DNA of 64,000 nt, taken from positions 1-64,000 of the forward strand of contig JANQJU010000100.1 in the NCBI GenBank assembly GCA_028281495.1. Direction: 5' to 3'. The stretch is from SAR324 cluster bacterium (GTDB lineage: Bacteria > SAR324 > NAC60-12). Position 1 is the first letter of the stretch. Each line of letters starts with the position of its first letter. Shown here piece by piece: positions 58,295 through 64,000 of the stretch. The translations under genes and the position numbers were made by a program. The notes beneath the pieces were generated by a model that was not told the origin of the DNA, did not search any database, and was given only the letters and a program-made list of their open reading frames with translations.

Positions 58295-61200
58295 TTAGAA
58301 ATGGGTACGCAGGAGGGACAACAGATCTTGCAGATAGTCTTCCAACTGGGCTTTTTCAGGTGAGTCAGGAGGGCAATATTTCAAAACAAAGTGAGTTGTT
58401 TGCACCACTAACCGCCAGCGAGGCCGTTTGGGTAGGTTTTTCAATGACAGATAGCGTTCAAAATTACGGGCACGGACTCGACTATCATCTGGTGTCACCG
58501 TCCACAATTCACTTTCTTCGGCCAGTTCTACCATTGTTTTGTGAGTGAATACTTCCCAGCAGTGCACTGCATAAGAAGTCAATCGGGTGATGGCCTCAGG
58601 GAGCGAAGAACTGGAGGGAGCTTTCGGAACAGCAGCAATCAATTGTTGTAAATTAGTCGGATGGGTAGAAATCGATTTTTGGGCCGGGAAGTGTTCCGAA
58701 AAACTGATGAGCAGTAAAGAATCTTTCAATTCCAACCAATTGCCGGAGAAGTTGACTTGAATGGAGGTGCCGATCTTTCTTGAAAAGGAAGTGATAATGT
58801 TTTGCTTTTCAAAAAGAGAAGGAGAGGTCTCTTCCTGGAGTATCTCTTCAAGTGGGTGTTTTTCTGGTGTCTCCCCAATCAAATCTTGCACAGAAATGAG
58901 ATGCAATTCTTCCTGAGCATATCCTAAAATCATAGCAGCCGCTGTGTTCCCGTAGACAACCGCGCCTTCTGTATTGATTGCTAAGACAGCTTCCGTTGTA
59001 TGATCCAATATTTGTAGAAAGTCCTTTCCCGATTGCCGTAGTTCTGATTCAATTTGCTGAAAGTGCTCAATATCTTTCTGCAAACGGGCGTTTTCCTTCA
59101 AAACAATCGCCGCATGTTTTTGTTCTAATTGCGTATGGATGCGGGCCAGCATTTCTTCTTTTTGAAAGGGCTTTGTCAAATAATCATTCGCGCCGACCGC
59201 TAAGGATTGCACCAAGTCTTCCTTTTGGGTTCGTGCCGTCAGAATAATGATTGGTAATTCTACCGCACTATAGTTTTGACGAATTTTCTGGCATGCTTCA
59301 AAGCCATTGAGATAAGGCATCATCAAATCCATCAAAATCAGATCAGGCCGTTGTTGGGCGATGGCTTGCAAGGCCTGACTTCCATCTGCTGCGCTTTGGA
59401 CCAAATAGTTTTCATGTTCCAATTGTTTCTGAAGCAATTCTCGGTTGATCGAATCGTCATCTACTACCAGAATCGATGCGTAAGGGTCGGCTGGTTCGAG
59501 AGTTTTCGAAGGGGTGCCTGTGGTGCTCGAAGTGTGCAGAAGCTGTGAAGAAATTGGAGCAAGGGGAATGTAACGTAATGAGTTTTGTACTTCTTTTTGT
59601 TCGATTTGTTTTTGTGCGACCCATTCATGATTGTCTGGAAGGGTCTGCATTTTTTGTAAAGCAGCGGTAGGCAACGTGAATGAAAACAAAGAACCCTTGC
59701 CCAATTGACTGTTCACGTTTAATTCCCCCCCATGCAAACTGACCAATTGTTGCGTAATCGCTAATCCCAAACCTGTCCCTCCATATTGCCGGGATGTGGA
59801 GCCATCGGCTTGCCGAAAAGGCTGGAAAATTTGCCGTTGTTGCTCTTCAGAAATTCCGATTCCAGTATCTGCAATTTCAAACCTGACATAGCCTTCAAAC
59901 TTTTCAATCGCGATCCGAATGATGCCCTCTCGTGTAAATTTGATGGCATTGCTCAGCAAATTGAGCATGATTTGTTGGAGCCGTTCTTCATCTGCATGGA
60001 CCCATACTGGTGGGGACGGAGCATCGATTACCAAATCGAGAGGTTTTTCCGCAATCAAAGGCAAACAAAGTTGTTTGGCTAAGGAAAGATTGCTGAGCAT
60101 GTCGACTGATTTCAATTGCAATTGCAACTCTTGACTCCTGATTTTGGAAATATCGAGAAGGTCGTTAACAAGATTCATCAAGCGGCGAGCGCTATGAATG
60201 ATGAGTTGTAAATGGGTTTGTTGTTCTTGAGAAAGGGATTGATGGGAAGATGACTGCATGGTTTCACAAATCCCGATAATTCCATGCAAAGGCGTTCTCA
60301 GTTCGTGAGAAGTATTGGCGAGAAACTCATCTTTGAGTTGGTCGGCCCGTTGTAACTGTTGCCGCATTTTCCTTTTTTCCGTGACGTCTCGAAACACCCA
60401 GACGTAACCGTGAAGATTATTTTCTTTGTCTTGGATCGGAGAGACATTGCCGGAAATAAAGTAGAAGGTATGCTGATGGAGAATCTTAAAAATGAATTCG
60501 CGGTATAAGATACAGTTTTCGTATTCAAGCATATGAACCAATTCCAAAAACCCTTCTTCTTCTTCCAAGTCTTCAAAATGTGCAATGGTATCAATTCTTT
60601 GGTGTTGGGCTTTTGTAAATGAACAGCCTGTCAATGTTTCGGCAACCGGATTCATCAATGTGATTTTCCCTTGAGAATCGGTTGCGATGACTCCGTCACC
60701 AATACTGGAGAGGGTGCTGGAGAACCACTCCCGTTCTTCAGCAAGGAGTGATTTGATCTGTAACTGCTCATGAAACGAAGTGTGGAGGGTTTCGATCATT
60801 TGATTGAAAGAGGTTTCTAAAGACTTCAGCTCGCTGTTTGCATGAGAATGAATCCGCACTTTAAAGCTACTGAGATTTTCATAAGCGATGTTTCGAGTGG
60901 CTGCCACCAATTCGGTTAAGGGCCGAATCAGCAATTTTCTAGATATGATGAGAAATACAATCCAGAGAGCAATCGCTTTGAGGGTGGCATTCACCATAAT
61001 GAATAGAAAACCGAGTTCCACTCGATTGAAGATGATTTCCGAATCGATGAACAAAATGAGACGGCCCAAGAGAAAGGTTTGTCCTTTTTCTTGATAATAC
61101 AGCGGCCATGAAATCCCTTGGCGGCCAAAAAAGACGTAATCCAATTGGTCTAAGTCCTTATGGGAAATGATGGGGTATTCTTTCAGATGGTTGGCATTTT

Positions 61201-61513
61201 CCGAGACGGCAGCGGTCTTTTCTCGCTCATCAATCACCAAAGCTCCTGTAATGGAGGGCATTCCATCCATTCCTCGAAAAATGGCAGTCAGCACTTCCCT
61301 ATCTTCTTCCCACAACGCTTTTGCCAGCCCCGGTTCGAAGCTGTGTTTGATATTGATGATTTCCTGAAAAATTTGATTTTGTGTGTAGCGGTATTCAATC
61401 ACCATATGAGTGATCGTGGCCAATACTGCCAATAAGAAATAGATGGAACACACATACATCAGTAAGCGAATCGAAATGGAATCTTTGATATGTACATTCG
61501 AGTAGGTTTTCAT
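58295..61513 (-). CDS. Hybrid sensor histidine kinase (HAMP-PAS-HisKA-HATPase-REC-PAS plus unknown C-terminal domain)
   Basis: GGATGG five bases before codon 4 favours the start at 61513. A membrane helix at about 15-40, a periplasmic loop and a second helix at 165-190 lead to a HAMP domain (about 195-245). A PAS domain (about 268-385) follows. HisKA has TSHELRTPLHG with the phospho-His near 403. HATPase has LNLLSNAIKFT, DTGIGISEEQ and GGTGLGLAI. The REC domain has the phospho-Asp near 729 in LILMDLMMP and KPFQ. A second PAS (about 830-960) precedes a C-terminal region of about 100 residues (TPDDSRVRARNFERYLSLKN and RPRWRLVVQTTHFVL) that I do not recognise. The periplasmic binding protein is convergent. 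Confidence 0.93.
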   Translation of the reverse strand: MKTYSNVHIKDSISIRLLMYVCSIYFLLAVLATITHMVIEYRYTQNQIFQEIINIKHSFEPGLAKALWEEDREVLTAIFRGMDGMPSITGALVIDEREKTAAVSENANHLKEYPIISHKDLDQLDYVFFGRQGISWPLYYQEKGQTFLLGRLILFIDSEIIFNRVELGFLFIMVNATLKAIALWIVFLIISRKLLIRPLTELVAATRNIAYENLSSFKVRIHSHANSELKSLETSFNQMIETLHTSFHEQLQIKSLLAEEREWFSSTLSSIGDGVIATDSQGKITLMNPVAETLTGCSFTKAQHQRIDTIAHFEDLEEEEGFLELVHMLEYENCILYREFIFKILHQHTFYFISGNVSPIQDKENNLHGYVWVFRDVTEKRKMRQQLQRADQLKDEFLANTSHELRTPLHGIIGICETMQSSSHQSLSQEQQTHLQLIIHSARRLMNLVNDLLDISKIRSQELQLQLKSVDMLSNLSLAKQLCLPLIAEKPLDLVIDAPSPPVWVHADEERLQQIMLNLLSNAIKFTREGIIRIAIEKFEGYVRFEIADTGIGISEEQQRQIFQPFRQADGSTSRQYGGTGLGLAITQQLVSLHGGELNVNSQLGKGSLFSFTLPTAALQKMQTLPDNHEWVAQKQIEQKEVQNSLRYIPLAPISSQLLHTSSTTGTPSKTLEPADPYASILVVDDDSINRELLQKQLEHENYLVQSAADGSQALQAIAQQRPDLILMDLMMPYLNGFEACQKIRQNYSAVELPIIILTARTQKEDLVQSLAVGANDYLTKPFQKEEMLARIHTQLEQKHAAIVLKENARLQKDIEHFQQIESELRQSGKDFLQILDHTTEAVLAINTEGAVVYGNTAAAMILGYAQEELHLISVQDLIGETPEKHPLEEILQEETSPSLFEKQNIITSFSRKIGTSIQVNFSGNWLELKDSLLLISFSEHFPAQKSISTHPTNLQQLIAAVPKAPSSSSLPEAITRLTSYAVHCWEVFTHKTMVELAEESELWTVTPDDSRVRARNFERYLSLKNLPKRPRWRLVVQTTHFVLKYCPPDSPEKAQLEDYLQDLLSLLRTHF

Positions 61514-61797
61514 AACGGCCATCCATTAGTTTGATTCATGGGTTTGATGCGGTAGACGCTATTATCAGCTGATACGTGCTTGCCAATCATTTTTTCATTA
61601 CACGACTCTCGTGTCATGGTTTCAAGTCCGATGTTTTGCCTTCATTTTCTTTAAGTGCCGATGGGAATTTAGAAATGGAAGGATTCCCTCTTCAACGGGG
61701 ACCCTGGTGATTGGGTACGGCGCTTTGACAAATTTGAGGTGATTCGTTTCTTGGTGAATCGCGAGGAAAGTGAATGAATTCGATGATCCATCCAAGA
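61514..61797. other. Intergenic region with a short hairpin
   Basis: ACACGA-CTC-TCGTGT is a small hairpin near 61601-61615. A 62-codon minus-strand ORF (61622-61810) has no signals or domain. Nothing else is evident. Confidence 0.4.
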
Positions 61798-62217
61798 TTA
61801 GGGCTGGCATAATACAGTGAAGTCATTGGAAGCATTCGAGGTATCGTTCGTCGAATCGTGGGACGACGTGTTTGGATTGATTACACGGATGGCAATGGAA
61901 TCTTCGGCGGGTCTGCTGTCTTCCTCCAGGTTGAAGCTCAGAAGCTCATTGTTCTCAAGCGTTGCTTTGACCGAAATCGTATGGGTTTTGATGGTGTTTA
62001 GGACCATCCGGCAGGTGCCGTGATTCTTGCATTGACCTAGTGGATTGTCATCCAAATACCATTTCAGCTCATCATAGTCGCTTCCTTCCGCTTTGATTTC
62101 CACCGAATCGCCCGAATTGACTTCATCCCCTTGGGGGGAACTCAAAGAAATGTCCATCGTGTCGGCACATCCAAAAAAAAGGAGGGGTAATATGATCAGA
62201 ATCCATCGGTTCCACAT
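61798..62217 (-). CDS. Small lipoprotein with Ig-like domain
   Basis: GGAGGAGCT precedes the ATG. The signal ends LLFFGC (Cys about 17). The mature part (DISLSSPQGDEVNSGDSVEI to SIAIRVIN) has the strand pattern of an Ig/PKD-like domain with two Cys that may pair (about 61 and 67). The Ser/Thr/Asn-rich tail is probably a flexible linker. Function is unknown. Confidence 0.75.
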   Translation of the reverse strand: MWNRWILIILPLLFFGCADTMDISLSSPQGDEVNSGDSVEIKAEGSDYDELKWYLDDNPLGQCKNHGTCRMVLNTIKTHTISVKATLENNELLSFNLEEDSRPAEDSIAIRVINPNTSSHDSTNDTSNASNDFTVLCQP

Positions 62218-62427
62218 AGCTCCTCCTTTCTTTATTTAATAGCTAGTTTGAAAATAAGGAAATGTTCACGTCCTTGCGTTTTTATTGAGTAAAAAAGATA
62301 AAACTTGGCAGTTCGATTGATGATTTACCAAAGGATCTGTTCATAGAAAAATTATATTCCTCTGCTACGAAAACAGCCATACGTAGATCTACGTATTCAA
62401 TTGTCTAACCTGTTCAAATTTTTATAA

Positions 62428-62571
62428 ATTTTCATCTTGTCAGCATTGTATGAAGTTAGAAGCAAGTTATTCAATGTGCTGAAAAAGCTCACGGTCGATG
62501 CCACTACCAAAGGCTTAAAATTGAAAGGTGTTTCGGGCCCTGTGAAAGCCTATTGCGTCGAACGAAACTAA
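62428..62571 (+). pseudogene. Orphan C-terminal fragment resembling class III cyclase proteins
   Basis: An open frame without a start codon reads ALYEVRSKLFNVLKKLTV, DATTKGLKLKG and VSGPVKAYCVERN to a TAA. The LKGVSGPVKAYxV ending is typical of adenylate/guanylate cyclase-like proteins near their C terminus. The upstream part is AT-rich intergenic sequence with an in-frame TAA (62425). It is most likely a leftover of a deleted gene. The flanking region 62218-62427 holds no gene. Confidence 0.5.
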
Positions 62572-62724
62572 TCAAAAAATGCTCATTTCTTAATCAGAGG
62601 CTAATCTCAGGCAAATGTAGGGTTTTTATGGTATTGGGAGTTGCAACCCAATTTTTGCGCAATTGCACCCGTGCAGTTATCATTCCGTTAGAAACCTTTA
62701 GTCTGATTCAGAAAGGAGCATCTC

Positions 62725-64000
62725 ATGAAGTTCAAATTGTTTTTCAACCGCATCGTGTTGAGTGTGTTGGCACTCGGGATGTGGGTCACTCCTGTGCTTG
62801 CCGATGGGCACAAATCCAAGATGATGTCTTCCGCTCCCAAGAATGTAGAGTTGGGGCCCCGTCCGTTTTTTCTAGTAGAAGATATGGATGAAGGCGAATT
62901 GAAGCAATCGTTGCAACAGTGTAGCGAAGGTCCCTTTTTCAAGACTGATTTTTCGATTGGCCATCGGGGAGCGCCGATGCAGTTTCCAGAGCATACCAAG
63001 GAATCGTATGTCGCCGCCGCTCGGATGGGAGCTGGAATCTTAGAATGTGATGTGACCTTCACCAAAGACAAACAATTGGTGTGTCGCCATTCACAGTGTG
63101 ATCTCCATACCACCACAAACATCTTGGCGGTTCCCGAATTGGCAAACAAGTGCACGACCCCTTTCACTCCGGCCAAATTTGATAGCTCCGGGAAACTGGT
63201 CTCAAAAGCGTCGGTCAAGTGTTGTACCAGCGACATCACATTAAAAGAATTCAAGAGTCTGCAAGGGAAAATGGATGCTGGAAACTCCAATGCTTCCACC
63301 GTAGAAGAATACATGGACGCCACTGCCAGTTGGCGTACCGATTTATATTCTAGCCGTGGCACGCTCCTCAGCCATGCCGAAAGCATCGAATTGTTCAAAA
63401 GCTTGGGTGCCAAAATGACTCCTGAACTCAAATCCCCCAGTGTATCGATGCCATTTGATGGCAATTACACTCAGGAAGCTTACGCGCAACAGTTGATTGA
63501 TGAATACAAAGCAGCTGGAGTGCCACCAAGCGATGTGTTTGCACAATCCTTCAATCTCAACGATGTGTTGTACTGGTTGAAAGCAGAACCCCAATTTGGC
63601 AAACAAGGCGTTTATTTGGATGACCGTTACAATGATCCCAAATTTGACCTCACCCGCCCCGGCACTTGGAAGCCGAACATGACCGAATTGTTTCAACAAA
63701 ACGTTCGAATCATTGCGCCACCGATGTGGATGCTTTTGACTGTGGAAAATGGGAAGATTGTTCCTTCCGAATATGCAAAACGCGCGAAAGCTGCGGGACT
63801 CGAAATCATCACCTGGACTATTGAACGTTCCGGCCTGCTCAAAACCGGCGGCGGTTGGTACTATCAAACCACCAAAAAGGTAATCAACAACGATGGCGAC
63901 ATGCTCGAAGTCCTCGACGTGTTGGCTCAGGACGTGGGCATCTTAGGCATCTTCTCAGACTGGCCTGCCACCGTGACCTACTATGCCAACTGCAAAGGAC
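62725..64000 (+). CDS. glpQ: Glycerophosphodiester phosphodiesterase (3' end outside window)
   Basis: AAAGGAG precedes the ATG by six bases. A signal peptide (cleavage after PVLA) is followed by the GDPD start FSIGHRGAPMQFPEHTKESY and the metal/active-site segments ILECDVTFTKDKQLVCRHSQ. The frame is open to the window edge (about 425 codons). Family members hydrolyse glycerophosphodiesters in the periplasm to glycerol-3-phosphate and an alcohol. The large insertion after the first motifs (about 140-215) and the Cys content are more than in E. coli GlpQ. The opposite-strand frames are shadows. Confidence 0.92.
   Translation, partial: MKFKLFFNRIVLSVLALGMWVTPVLADGHKSKMMSSAPKNVELGPRPFFLVEDMDEGELKQSLQQCSEGPFFKTDFSIGHRGAPMQFPEHTKESYVAAARMGAGILECDVTFTKDKQLVCRHSQCDLHTTTNILAVPELANKCTTPFTPAKFDSSGKLVSKASVKCCTSDITLKEFKSLQGKMDAGNSNASTVEEYMDATASWRTDLYSSRGTLLSHAESIELFKSLGAKMTPELKSPSVSMPFDGNYTQEAYAQQLIDEYKAAGVPPSDVFAQSFNLNDVLYWLKAEPQFGKQGVYLDDRYNDPKFDLTRPGTWKPNMTELFQQNVRIIAPPMWMLLTVENGKIVPSEYAKRAKAAGLEIITWTIERSGLLKTGGGWYYQTTKKVINNDGDMLEVLDVLAQDVGILGIFSDWPATVTYYANCKG

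Noticed and set aside
61622..61810. 62-codon minus-strand ORF
   Set aside because: No ribosome binding site and no recognisable protein pattern; overlaps the end of the small lipoprotein gene.
62688..63464. 258-codon minus-strand ORF
   Set aside because: Shadow of the glycerophosphodiester phosphodiesterase, whose plus-strand frame has SD, signal peptide and catalytic motifs.

Overview
The window reads as Gram-negative chromosome of moderate GC. Lipoproteins with a poly-Gly run directly after the lipobox Cys, an outer-membrane beta-barrel, a Tat-exported sulfite dehydrogenase with its cytochrome c, a signal-peptide-bearing Pcm and hybrid sensor-kinase signalling all point to a proteobacteria-like or Nitrospinota/SAR324-like marine lineage. 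The taxon cannot be fixed from sequence alone. One gene appears to encode selenocysteine, so the host should carry selABCD elsewhere.

Layout. (1) 1-5320 is the end of an integrative element next to a host tRNA-Glu/tRNA-Ala pair. It holds a minus-strand array of at least eight divergent tRNA genes, two of them with a 16-nt hairpin insert in the T loop. It also holds a Fic toxin with a convergent 60-aa antitoxin, an AlpA-like excisionase and a tyrosine integrase running away from tRNA-Ala. (2) 5659-11409: a secreted beta-barrel protein and two membrane glycosyltransferase-like proteins with long TPR tails. (3) 11482-12661: an AT-rich patch of small unknown genes. (4) 12705-16077: a GT-C-like membrane protein, an ankyrin protein and a TerB-like protein in one operon. 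(5) 16180-21163: a LodA/LodB quinoprotein oxidase pair with a ferritin-like partner, preceded by a triple heptamer repeat, a 25-aa hydrophobic small ORF and a promoter-terminator module. (6) 21322-33407: many small accessory genes, including a GIY-YIG protein, GFA, an ankyrin cassette with a broken metallo-beta-lactamase gene, a 12-blade propeller lipoprotein, cupin, hydrolase, XRE regulator, SRPBCC, quinone-reductase-like protein, P-loop protein, a UGA-containing peroxiredoxin-like gene and a MOSC protein. (7) 33493-43553: mostly metabolic and cell-envelope genes, including a SpeE-like membrane protein, Pcm, YefM-YoeB, an acyltransferase, SorA-SorB, LysR and an SHMT-like enzyme. (8) 43919-54779: a 3146-residue surface subtilase lipoprotein and a di-haem cytochrome c with a DM13 domain. 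(9) 54814-64000: an SDR, a dicarboxylate symporter, a periplasmic binding protein convergent with a large hybrid histidine kinase, a small lipoprotein, an orphan cyclase-like tail and the 5' part of a glycerophosphodiester phosphodiesterase.

The strongest points for a second look are the UGA/SECIS peroxiredoxin at 32077-32604, the T-loop inserts in the tRNA array, the ferritin/LodA/LodB operon with its unusual leader, the Fic antitoxin on the opposite strand, and a fused sorting-tail/lipoprotein-head segment near the C terminus of the giant protease.
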